From: Balamuthia mandrillaris
Taxonomy: Eukaryota > Discosea > Longamoebia > Balamuthiidae
NCBI GenBank assembly: GCA_031835245.1
Contig: JAVKOQ010000049.1
Coordinates: 186,001 to 250,000, forward strand
Length of the DNA: 64,000 bases
Direction: 5' to 3'
The notes under the pieces are model-generated. The model searched no databases. It saw nothing but the letters and a program-made list of their open reading frames with translations, and was not told the origin of the DNA. Position 1 is the stretch's first letter; the number at the start of each line of letters is the position of its first letter. Positions 41,818 through 52,197 of the stretch are shown here, in pieces. Made by a program: the position numbers and the translations under genes.

Positions 41818-42339
41818 CCTGGCGTATACACCAAAAAATGAAATACAATACAAATAAAATAATGGAAGGACGTGAGCAAGGCTATGAGCGAGGACAGTTC
41901 CATGCCGCTGAAAGGCCTTTTTCCTCAAAATTTCCCGGACCACCAAAAAAAGTATTTATTGTCGACGATACTAGGATCGATGAGGATCTGAAATTGTCGA
42001 ATAGGTTGAATAGTACTAATCGATGGCCTAATAGAGGAGATTTTATCCGCCGAAGAAATATCGAGAAAAAGGGGTTCTTGTTTTGTTCCTCGTGTATTAA
42101 GAGCGTAGCGCTAGTAAAGCCCCTCTCCCCATTTCAGTTCACTGCCGCCCCCCAAGTGAAAGCAACAGTTTGTTGTTGTGTTGGAAAAGTGCGTGTCTTT
42201 GTGGACTGAGAATTTTCAATTTCTCCTTCTCTCCATTCACCACTTTTCGCTTCCCCAAACAAACGAGAGATTTCACTGACACTCTACTTTTCACATCAGA
42301 TTTGCTCTTTCTTTTTTTTTTTCGCTAAAGAAAGGGTAG

Positions 42340-43894
42340 ATGGCTGGCGTGCGAGCGAGACTGCTCTCCATCAGTCGCTCCAAATCGCCGTTTTATGATG
42401 TGGATGAAAGGGAGACGGGCTTCAACGAGCGGGACGAGCAGCAGCTGAGAATGTTTTCCTCAGCTGCTGCTCCTTCAAAGGCGGATGGTTCTGCCTCTGA
42501 AACCGCACCCCTGCTGCCTCACCCAAAGCGCTGGAAGAACCTTGGCACGCAGTCAGTCTCCCCTAGCTTCGCTCTTCTCACTCTCTCACTCTCTCCACCT
42601 TCCTCACCGCTATATTTGCTTCTCCTGCCGCGTTGTCTGTGTTCTCACGCGCTAAAATGTTACAACAAACCCATAGAGAGTTTATGCAGTATTACGACAG
42701 AACAAGATCTCGTCGCATGTTCTTCCGTGCTGTTCTCTTCCGTGACATCGCTATCTTTATAAACGTGCTTATCGGTTTAGGCTTAATGTTCTGCCTGGTG
42801 AGTACTTGTTTTGATTCTTGCGTTGTTATTGTTCTTCCTCCTTACTTTCTGTGTTACCTTCAAACAGTTGGAGTTGGATCACCGACACCACGTGATGGTG
42901 AACAACTCTCGTGCAGCGAAAGGCATAGAGATCGCACTCAGCGTGTCCACTTTTATACTGATTGTGCAAACCTTGGAGTATCACAGGCTGATCCTTCACA
43001 CAAAGATACGCGAGTTGAAAAGAGCAAAAAACAAGAAGATAAAGAAAAAGAGCTATATTCCTATCATCAAGAAGAAAGCGCCCATATGGTGGACTGTGTG
43101 GGTCAATTCTTCTCTTCGTTATAAGGTTTATTTCTTTCTTATTCGTTATCTGCGTATTTTCTTTCTTGCTTACTTACTATGACTTGTTTTTCTTCATTTC
43201 TTTCGCCCGAGCTTATTCTTTCTGTTCATTCGTTTTTGACTCAATTTTATTTTCAGATTTTTATAGAATTGATCTTCATCATTCCGCATCCGATTCTCGG
43301 GTTTCCTATTTGGCTTATCAAGTTTACTTCGATCTACATGTTTCTGCGCCTTTATGTCGTTTGCAGAATTGCTCGAGATCTGAATCCCATGTGGAGAAAT
43401 GCTGCCTTAATACGAAGAATTCCTGGGTACCTTTTCTTCCTTCTAGCCTTTTTTGTTGTTCTCTTAGGCTTCCTTCTTTCTTTTTATTCTTATTTGTTCT
43501 CCTTTTCATCCATCTTTTCTTCTTTCTTAAATTTTCTTGTATGCTCCTATTCGTTCCTATGGGCACACCACATAAAAAAAGATACTCAACATCACCAGTG
43601 CCAAACGTAACCACAATGCGTAGTCTCGTCATCTACTTCTACCAATACCCGATATTGATAACTCTTATTACTGGCGCTCTGATATGTATGTGGAGTGGCT
43701 ACGGGATTTATGTTTATGAAAGGTTAAAAAAAACCAACCCTTTTGTTGAATCCAACAAAACGTTTACTGAACCTCTTCTCTTATAGGGACTATTCGGATA
43801 CTTGCGACTACAAGACAGCACTTTTCGTAAGTATCTTGTCTTGTATTTTTTTTTTGCATCTCGTTTGTTTCATATTCTTTTCTGTCATTTAACA

Positions 43895-43933
<39 letters not shown>

Positions 43934-44936
43934 CCTCCGCTTATGCCAATAGTTGGCAACTACATCTATGTTGACAGCGTGGCCAGCGGACGTCTTTGGA
44001 ATCTACACTCCCGGCACTGCTGGTGGACGTTCCCTTGCCATAGTGCGTCCTTTCTCCTTTCTCCTTCTCTCTCCCTCTTATTAATCTCACAATTTTACAA
44101 AAGATTGCGAGTGTGTTAGGCTTGTTTGTTTTTGCTTTTCTGGTGGATCACTTTCATTCCAACCTTCGTCCATCGCAATTTGAGGTGGGGGTTGTGGACT
44201 GGGTCGAGAGACTGAAGTTGGAGGATCAGGAAAGGGTGGAGGCTGCAAAACTTGTACAAATGGTGTGGCGGCGGTATCTTCAGATGAAGCGCAAGGGCAA
44301 AACGTTCTTTTGGAAGAAGAGCTTTCGTGTGGACTTCAACAAGCAAGTCGCTTTGTTGCGTCACATTCGAGCGTTCGTATATTTCCTTCTTGCTTTCTCT
44401 CCTCTCTTCGCCGTTTATGAGTATGGCTAAACTTTATTATTATGCTTTTTGTTCTTTATAACACAACCAATAACTACAGTGAGAAAATGGCTCTTATTTT
44501 GAGAACAGGAGTCAACATTCACAGCTTAGAGGAGCAGAACTATGAAAAGGCAAAACAAAAGAAGTCTCGGAAAAAGTTGAAGAAAAAGCTGATCGGCTCT
44601 TTGTCCTCTCCAAATTGTTTGTCCTTGCCTCATTTTCATTTTCTTGAAGTTGCTGACTTTCTTTGAAACACAAAAATAGCAACGACAGGAACCTCATCTA
44701 CAGCTTCACGAGGCGAAAAAGCCAAAGAGTTGGCATCTCCTCCTTGTTCTCCTGCCGTTCGTCCTTATGGTGAAGCAGCAACTTTAACGGGAGATTCAGC
44801 CACAAAAGCCTATATTGATGAGGCGGTTGCCAAAATGCAGCACGAGCTTTTGAGACAGGTAGCCGTTCTTCTGGAGCGACAAAAGCAAGAACTCATGCAA
44901 CATTTCAAGTCAGAAGATGTGGGAAGAGGCATTTGA
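42340..44936 (+). CDS. SK-like channel with non-canonical selectivity filter
   Basis: At least nine exons from ATG 42340 to TGA 44936. Six membrane helices can be followed: S1 IAIFINVLIGLGLMF, S2 IEIALSVSTFILIVQTLEYH, S3 IFIELIFIIPHPILG, S4 MFLRLYVVCRIARDL, S5 ILITLITGALICMWSGYGIY and S6 VLGLFVFAFLVDHF. S3-S4 (IFxEx..HPxxG and MFLRLY) are typical of small-conductance Ca2+-activated K+ channels. After S6 an IQ-like stretch (LVQMVWRRYLQMKRK) sits where SK channels bind calmodulin, then a coiled coil. The pore helix reads LATTSMLTAWPADVFGIYTP: TAWPAD stands where SK has SIGYGD, so K+ selectivity is unlikely. One intron carries a CT tract (about 43900-43930). Confidence 0.82.
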
Positions 44937-45382
44937 AGGAAAAAAAAACATTCTGTCCGTATGTTGTAAGTATTTATTTTTTGATTTTGGTGGGTTCAAC
45001 CTGTTTTTTTCCCTTCTCTCTCTCTCTCTCTCTCACTCTCACTCTCTTTCCCTTTTCTTTTTGTATTCCAACACTCAACTACACAACCACACAAACATGA
45101 ACTTGATCCACGCCGTCTACCCTGAACTTACGCTTGTTTGTCGACACTAAATTTCCTCGCCAAATGAAATCTGCGCAAAGCAAAAAAAGGGACAAAAGAT
45201 TTCATTAACAGAAATGAAATTAACGGCGGAGCATTCCGGCAAATAGGTGGTTTGGGACGACCCGATGGAAAAGGCGTTGGCATTGGTTTTTTTTCTGTTT
45301 CTCTCTTCGCTACTACGTTTTTTTTTAGAATAATAGGCAAACCAACACAACCAGCAAACAAACAAAAAAACGTAGCAGGAAG
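44937..45382. other. Intergenic, no gene seen
   Basis: CT-rich tract at 45018-45040 and a T-rich stretch; GACGACC occurs at 45256 about 125 bp before the phosphatase start. No coding signal. Confidence 0.5.
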
Positions 45383-46953
45383 ATGAAAGACAAGGACCAA
45401 CAGGTAGCCCAACCGTTTGCGCTGTTAGAAGAGCACGAAGCGGAGGAGGACATCGAAGACCAGCAATCATCCTGGAGGGGACGCACAGAAGAGCCCACCC
45501 AACCAGCTAGCCTTCGTTCCACTTCGAGCCGTTTTGGGTCCTTCCTCTTTTTGAGCCTCTGCATCACCACTACATTTTTTGTCGCGACTGCTTTGGTTTT
45601 TTATCTTTCGTCTGCATCCTCTTCCTCCTCCTCTCTTCCTCCTTTGGAGCAAGGAGCAGCTCCCGTCTACTTGGCCGTGGTCGGAGACTATGGCCGCCAA
45701 GGTGAATACAACCAACACGCAGTGGCCCAACAGATGTCTCGTGCCTGTCTCGAGAGGACCGTTCGACATGACCAACACTCCCCTATGGCTCTCAACGTTA
45801 CCTCAGGTGGTCGCTGTGATGCCCTCGTGGGAACAGGGGATAATTTCTACAGCAACGGAATAACCTCTTTGCAAGACCCTCACCTCAACGTAAGCTTCGA
45901 GCATGTCTACACCCTTCCTGGGCTAATGGCCACGCCCTTCTACCAGCTCAATGGAAACCACGACTATCGAGGCAGGCCAGACCTGGAGATAGAGTACACC
46001 AAACAAAGCAAAGACGGTAGCTGGCAGATGCCTGACTATTTCTATGAAATAGTGCTGGAGGCGCCTTCACCAAAACAGGAAGAAGAGAGAGATGAAAATG
46101 CAGACGAAGAGCTTTACTTGACTCGAATTCATTTGATTTTCATCGATACGACACCTTTTCACGCCAAGTATGGGGAGGAGGATGATATCAACCACGAAAT
46201 ATGGGAGGAAAGAAGGAAGCACAACCAGGAGCAAGTACAGTGGGTTCAACAGCAGGTTTGTCTACCTGTTCTGTAGTTATTGTTGTTTGTTCCTGTTCCT
46301 GTTGCTTTGCCTTTTCCCTGCATTTCTATCTTTATTTTTGTTTCCCTTTTGCCATTGGTTTTCTTCTCTTTTTACTTCTTTTTTTTTTTTTTGCTTTCTT
46401 ATTTCTTTGTTGTTTGCCCACACCTCTTGGGTTATTATTTTTTCTCTTTTCTCTTTGCTAACATTCTCCATTCGCCCAATTACAGCTCCAAAAATACAAG
46501 TTACGTAGCGATGTAGTGCCAGAAGATAATGCCACCACACGAGCTGAGGCGGTGGACTACCGTATCGTGGTGGGGCACCACCCGCTCTACTCCTACGCGA
46601 GGCACGGCAATTCGCAGGAGATGATAGATACCTTTGAGGATATCTTTCTGGAAGGCAAAGTGTTCGCCTACTTGTGCGGCCACGACCACAACCTGCAGCA
46701 CATTCAACGCTCCGGTCAACCGTTGCATCACTTGCTGTCAGGAGCGGGCTCTGAGGTGCGGCCCGTCAACAAGAAGGGATGGTTCGACCATTCCCTGCAA
46801 CGGTCGTACGCCCAATCCTCCTTCATGTTTTTGCGGTTTGATGCCAGCAACGTTCATGTGCAGTGGATCAATCACGAAGGAGATACCGTGGAAACGTTCT
46901 CCCTGCCAAATCCGTACCCTACCCCCACCGCCACCAACCACAACAGCCGATAA
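45383..46953 (+). CDS. Membrane-anchored purple acid phosphatase (type 5/TRAP-like)
   Basis: Two exons joined across 46256-46484. An acidic cytosolic N-terminus of ~48 residues precedes one transmembrane helix (FLFLSLCITTTFFVATALVF), so this is a type II membrane protein with the enzyme outside or in the lumen. All metallophosphatase motifs are present: VVGDYG, VGTGDNFYSNG, LNGNHDY, VVGHHPLYS and CGHDHNLQ, supplying the seven ligands of the Fe(III)-M(II) centre. N-x-S/T sites occur. About 450 residues after splicing. It hydrolyses phosphate monoesters at acidic pH. The membrane anchor is unusual, since TRAP proteins normally have a cleaved signal peptide. Confidence 0.93.
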
Positions 46954-47169
46954 GCAAGCAACTGGAAGATCCACGTGTACATTTTGAGTTGAAGACCGAA
47001 GAAACCGTGACGACGTGAAAAAGGTCAGTAACGGAAAAGCCGCCAAGTCGACAAGAAACATGTTCGCATCCGTCGACAACAAATGAATAAAATGAAATAA
47101 CGAACAAAAAAAAGTAGTGAAGAAGAAACACAAAAAAGAAAGGGGCGGTGGGGGCTCAAGTTGGCCCGA

Positions 47170-49970
47170 ATGAAGGTGCACTTTCAACCCAAAAATAATA
47201 AGGGCAAAGAAAAGGAGGACGAGGGAAGGGGAGCCGCTAAAGATGGGGAACAAGCGACGCAGCGTGCGCAAAAACAAAAGCTTCGTTCCGGCGAATGGCG
47301 GAAAGGGAGCGTTGGGGAGTCGCCGAACAAACTCATCTCATCTTCATCTTCATCTTCTTTGGTGGGACCAAAGAGGGCGAGCCAACCGCTCAGCTTAGGG
47401 CTGCGAAAGCCACAAAATGGTGCGTCGACGGAAGAGAGCGAGGCTTCTACCGGCGGTGCCGACGGGGGTGGAGGGACTGATCACGAAACGAGACAACGGC
47501 AACGCATGGACGCGGCGCTTGAGATCATGGCCAAAGAAATATCCTACATCTCTGCTCTCACTACTCTTGTTAACGTTCGTTTCTTCTTCTTTGTTCTTCT
47601 TCTTGTTCTTCTTCTTGTTCTTCTTCTGCTTCTTTTTTCTTCTTCCTGTTCTTCTTCTTGTTGTTGTTCTTCTTGTTCTTCTTCGTGTTCTTCTTCTGCT
47701 TCTTTTTTTTTCTTCTTCTTGTTCTTCTACTTCTTCTTGTTCTTCTCTGTAGCTGCTGCTTCTCCAAGTTTTTTAATCCAATTGTTCTCTGACGACACCT
47801 TTGGAATAGTGTTATTTAAAGCCGTTGCGACAAGCACGCGCATCGGAGCAAACTATCTCTGCTATCTTTGGAAACGTGGAGCTGATATTGGAGGCAAACA
47901 AAAAGTTTTTAGAGAAGCTGAAACAGTCTTCCAAAAGTTGGAACTTAGATGGCATTCGTTTAGGACCTGTTATTGATGAGTTTGTTCGTTTCTTCTGTCC
48001 ATTTTCGCCTCTTCTTAGCTCTCATTATATTGACACGTTTCTATGTTTCACAGCTGCCATGGCTTACTCTCTATGCTGATTATTGTAAATATTTTTTGCT
48101 CAAGTGAGAGAATGAGAGATGAGAGATGAGATGAGAGAAGAACGCGAACGTGTGTTAACACCTACTCTGATGATGCAGGTGCGAACTATCCTCACTCGCA
48201 GGCGTTTATTCGGAAAAAAGGATTACAATCGGAGAAGCTTGCACCTTTTTTCCAAAACGAACTTGCCGTAAAAGCCCTTCTTATAAAGTACCTTTTGCTT
48301 CCTCTCCGCTTCGCTTTATTGTTTGTTTGTTTGTTTGTTTGTTTGTTTGTTTGTTTGTTTGTTTGTTTGTTTGTTTGTTTGTTTGTTTGTTTGTTTGTTT
48401 GTTTGTTTGTTTGTTTGTTTTGTTTGTTTGTTTGTTTGTTTGTTTGTTTGTTTGTTTGTTTGTTTGTTTGTTTGTTTGTTTGTTTGTTTGTTTGTTTGTT
48501 TGTTTGTTTGTTTGGCATATCCGTTTCGAGCTATTCTTTATCCCCTTTGTTTTCTACTGTGTAATCTAACAAACCGTACATCTAGACCAGTGCAAAAGAT
48601 TCCCCAATACATGGTCATGTTTGAGGTAAGTTCACCTCCTGTTCCTCTTCTTTCGTTTTTCTTCTTCTCCTCTGCTCTGTGACAAGCTGCTCATTAGCGC
48701 TCCATTGTTGCTTCAGCGTTTATTGCGGTGGACAGATAAGGATCATGAAGATTACGCTATATTGCAGGATGCATTGTTACAGATCCGAAGAGTGGCCGAG
48801 GTCGTGGACGAGACAGTGGGCTTGCGCCAAGCCTTGGCCAAATTGCGAGATGTGATGAGCAAGCTCACCGGAAATGTTCCAGCGGTAAGCATTCGTTTTG
48901 TTTTATTTCATTGCAGGGAATGGAAGAGCTCATCGTTGGCTGAACAGGGCATCATGTGCGGAGATAACGTTTTTGTTAAAGATGGAATGATGACCAAGGT
49001 AAATTTCTTCTTTGTGTTTTCTCCACTTCTCTGTTAGCTGCCTCGCTGCTTCTCTTGTTTACATTAAATGTTCTTGTGTACCAGCAATGTCGCAAAGCAG
49101 CGAAACAGCGCTATGTGCTTCTGTTGAGCGGCATGTTGCTCTATGGCATAAAAGAACTGCATAAGTACAGAATTCGCCATTATATTTTGCTCAGTGATGA
49201 CGTGCAGATTGAAAAGTTTGTTCCTATCCCCGATATCCCTGCAAAAGGTAAGAGGTGACTCCTAGCCTCTCCAGGTCACAAGCAACTAAAAGCAAATTTC
49301 TACAGGGTTGTGCAATGCCTTCGAAGTTACAGGAAAAACCAAGTCCTTTATTCTCTGGTGTTCCACTGCGCAACAAAAAGGCATGTCACTTATTTCTCTA
49401 CTGTTTTCTTTTCTCCCCTAACATGCCTTTTATTACTTAGATGAATGGATTGAGGCCCTTGCGACCGCCCACAGCATACGTCAGCAGTATCAACATTGCC
49501 TTAGAAAACGGAAGGCTTCCATGCTCGCTCTCAAAGGTTTCAACACTTCACAAGAAGTTATTTTCCCCTCTTCTTCTCCTACGCCTGCTGTTTCTCCCTC
49601 TTCTTCCTCCGCTTCGCTTTCCACTTCCCCACAGGCCATCTGCCATCCTTCTTCTTCCTCCTCATCAGACATTACTGTTCTTGAACTTTCCACCTCTCCT
49701 GTTTGGGATCCTGACAACTTTCGGGATACCTGTCCCATCTGTGAATTGCGGTTTACTGTTCGCCGCCGCCGGCATCATTGCAGGTTTGTTTTTTCAAATT
49801 GTAGTTAATACGTGTATTTAGACCCACTGACCTTTGGCCGCTTTCACAGAGCGTGTGGCGGGCTGGTGTGCGATAGATGCTCTCCACAGCGATGCTATGT
49901 TACAGCTCTGGGCAAGTCTGCACGAGTCTGTGTCAACTGTTGCCCACCAACCTCTTCTTCGCCCACATGA
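47170..49970 (+). CDS. DH-PH-FYVE Rho guanine nucleotide exchange factor (FGD-like)
   Basis: About ten exons from ATG 47170. After a low-complexity N-terminus comes the DH domain: IMAKEISYISALTTLV, SEQTISAIFGNVELILEAN, LPWLTLYADYCANYPHSQAF and the signature LLIKPVQKIPQY split by a 298-nt intron holding a TTTG repeat. The PH domain follows (RYVLLLSGMLLYG ... QQKDEWIEAL), and a C-terminal FYVE finger (CPICELRFTVRRRRHHCRAC) with the R-R-H-H-C-R phosphoinositide site. It should load GTP on a Rho/Cdc42 GTPase at PI3P membranes. The PH intron at 49381-49440 has a GC donor. Architecture matches FGD proteins without the second PH domain. Confidence 0.92.
48317..48513. repeat. TTTG tetranucleotide microsatellite
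   Basis: About 48 copies of TTTG with one interruption near 48418-48421, inside the RhoGEF intron 48288-48585. ORFs reading Phe-Val-Cys-Leu or Asn-Lys-Gln-Thr are artefacts. Confidence 0.97.
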
Positions 49971-50201
49971 AGTCGCCCTCCAAAACGCGAACGCGACTTT
50001 CTAATAGCCACCACGACACCGAAAAGGAGAGCCCTTTCCTGCAAACAGCGAGAAGAACGAAGAAGAGAACCAAACAAATAGACTTCGCAACCTTTCTGTA
50101 TACCCATTATTTAATATGTAAAATACAACAAGAATAATCGAATCTCACGTCCTGTTTTGCACTGCTCGTGCATTGTTTTTGTATGGTTTGGTTTACTAGT
50201 T

Positions 50202-51740
50202 TTACTTGTCGACGCCTCCCTTGGCCTTGGGCAAATACTTCCTTCGTTCCTGCAACTCCCTGTCCAACCACCAGATGGCACCCTGGGGCAGGGTGTTCTT
50301 GGCTTCCTCCAAGTAGGCTTCTGCCTCTTCAAGCTTCTTCCTGGCCTCCTCCAAGGCAGCCTCAGCAGCTTCCTTGGCCCTCTCAGAGTTCTCTCTGGCT
50401 CGCTCGGCGTCAGCCCTGGCCTGCTCGGCCTCTGCTCTGGCTTGCTCTGCCTCTCTGGCAGCCTGCTCAGCAGCAGCTCTGGCCTGCTCTGCTTCTCTGG
50501 CAGCCTGTTCGGCAACAGCTCTGGCTTCCTCGGCCTCGCGAGCAGCAGCTTGGGCGGCGGCGCGAGCCTTTTCAGCCTCACGAGCAGCAGCTTGAGCAGC
50601 GGCACGAGCTTGCTCCGCCTCTCTTGCCGACTTCTCGGCAGCAGCTCTGGATGCCTCAGCTTCTCTAGCAGACGCTTCGGCAGCGGCTCTGGCCTCAGCA
50701 GCAGCCTGAGCAGCCCTTTCAGCCTTCTTCACAGCAGCCTCCAGGGTGATCTTGGCACGACGCAAGGGGAGAGGGTCCTCCTGCAAGTGTTGGGCCAGCT
50801 CGTTCTTGGCCTTGTTGCGAGAGACCAAACCACCTTCCTCGCTGGCTCTCTTCAGCTCTGCCGTCTTGTTGTTGTAGGCATCCTCCTGGGCCTTCACCTC
50901 TGCCAACGCTGCTTCCTGCTCCTCCTTGGCCGCCCTCAGCTCCTCCTCCTTGGCCACTGCCTCGGCCTCCTGCTCCTTGGCCTTGGCCTCGTTGGCACGA
51001 GCGTCGGCTTCTCTGGCCTTGGCATCGGCCTCTCTCTGAATGGCTTCCGCCTCTCTGGCCTTGGCCTCCTGCTCCCTGGCAATGGCCTCCGCCTCTCTCT
51101 CCTTGGCTTCCGCCTCCCTCGCCTTGGCATCCGCCTCGCGAGCGAGAGCGTCAGCCTCCCTTTGCTTAGCATCGGCCTCGGCGGCCAAAGCTTCAGCTTC
51201 AGCGGCCTTGGCGTCAGCTTCTCTGGCTTTGGCGTCGGCCTCTCTCGCTTGAGCTTCCTTCAAGGCAGCAGCGGCCTCCTCTGCGCGGGCCTCGGACTCC
51301 TGGAAAGCGGCCTGCACCTCATCCAACAACCTTTGGGCCTTATCAATCTCCTCCTTGCTGCCTTGGGGAGCGTTGACCAGCTCATGCCAGTCCACATTGA
51401 AGCGGATGATGAGGATGTGGATCAAGGGGACCAGCTTGACCTTGGCACCGATGGCTCCCGTCGAGCGCAATTTCTCTCTCATGGTTTGAACGGTCATGGT
51501 CTCTTGGAACTTCTCCAAGAAGCGGTGGGCCTGCAGCTCGTCCAGCGCATTTCCTTCGGACTTTTTGCCGTGGTCCAACTCGTCGCACTGGTGCTTGTAC
51601 TGCCACAGGCGCTCCGCGTTATCCTTTCCGTGTTCCTCCCAGAAGGAGTTCAGGAACCAAATGACCTGTTCCTTGTAGGTCTTGCTGGAGAGGTCCTCCA
51701 GCTTTTCCAAGTCGTTCGAACCTTGCAAAACCAGTGTCAT
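50202..51740 (-). CDS. ABP34-like actin-bundling family protein, copy D
   Basis: Intronless, 512 residues, the longest copy, ATG at 51738-51740 (MTLVLQGSNDLEKLE). The N-terminal domain is the most divergent (NSFWEEHGKDNAERLWQYKH, MREKLRSTGAIGAKVKLVPL), but the central block and coiled-coil composition match copy A. The extra length comes from added AREADAKAREAEA-type units in both coiled coils. It ends GAIWWLDRELQERRKYLPKA. The EF-hand-equivalent loop again lacks acidic ligands. Arranged head to head with copy E, 457 bp apart. Confidence 0.8.
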   Translation of the reverse strand: MTLVLQGSNDLEKLEDLSSKTYKEQVIWFLNSFWEEHGKDNAERLWQYKHQCDELDHGKKSEGNALDELQAHRFLEKFQETMTVQTMREKLRSTGAIGAKVKLVPLIHILIIRFNVDWHELVNAPQGSKEEIDKAQRLLDEVQAAFQESEARAEEAAAALKEAQAREADAKAREADAKAAEAEALAAEADAKQREADALAREADAKAREAEAKEREAEAIAREQEAKAREAEAIQREADAKAREADARANEAKAKEQEAEAVAKEEELRAAKEEQEAALAEVKAQEDAYNNKTAELKRASEEGGLVSRNKAKNELAQHLQEDPLPLRRAKITLEAAVKKAERAAQAAAEARAAAEASAREAEASRAAAEKSAREAEQARAAAQAAAREAEKARAAAQAAAREAEEARAVAEQAAREAEQARAAAEQAAREAEQARAEAEQARADAERARENSERAKEAAEAALEEARKKLEEAEAYLEEAKNTLPQGAIWWLDRELQERRKYLPKAKGGVDK

Positions 51741-52197
51741 TCTACAGGAGTTTGAGCGGAAGTAGCTAGCACGAGTGTCGGTGTGTGAAGTTGTTTTAAA
51801 ATTTGAACAATAATAAAAATAATAAGATTTGATTTTAAAAATTGGCGAATAAGTTGGCAGGAAGGACGCCGCCTCTAACGTAGTGGAGAAGAAAGCGAGA
51901 AAATGGACGGTTATTATTCTTTCGGGAGGTGAGCTCGGTTACCGTTACCTTTGAAGCTTGCTACACCGAGCGCAACGCTCTTGTTGTCCATCCAGCTAAG
52001 CAGGACCGACCGCCAAGATAGGTTGGACAGGGCCGGTGTCCGGCCATTTGATCTCATATATCCTAGCTTATATTGCCAGAGACCCCTCAAGCCCGAACTT
52101 TTGGCTTTTTGGCCGTCACTCTCTCCCCTTCTATTTTAGCGCAAATCATACAAGACTCAAGAAACGCACAGAAGAGAAGCGGGCTACGAAGTTAGAG
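51741..52197. other. Divergent intergenic region between ABP34-like copies D and E
   Basis: No gene. AT-rich 51780-51845, then a GC-richer stretch with CGAGCGCAACGCTC (51966-51979). TATA-like TATATCC at 52065-52071 lies about 130 bp before copy E. Confidence 0.45.

Noticed and set aside
48192-48682. ORFs with repeating Phe-Val-Cys-Leu or Asn-Lys-Gln-Thr
   Set aside because: Translation of the TTTG repeat inside a RhoGEF intron.
48885-48916. 32-nt GTAAGC...TTGCAG mini-intron in the RhoGEF
   Set aside because: Removing it brings a stop codon within ten residues, while reading through keeps the DH-PH frame open.
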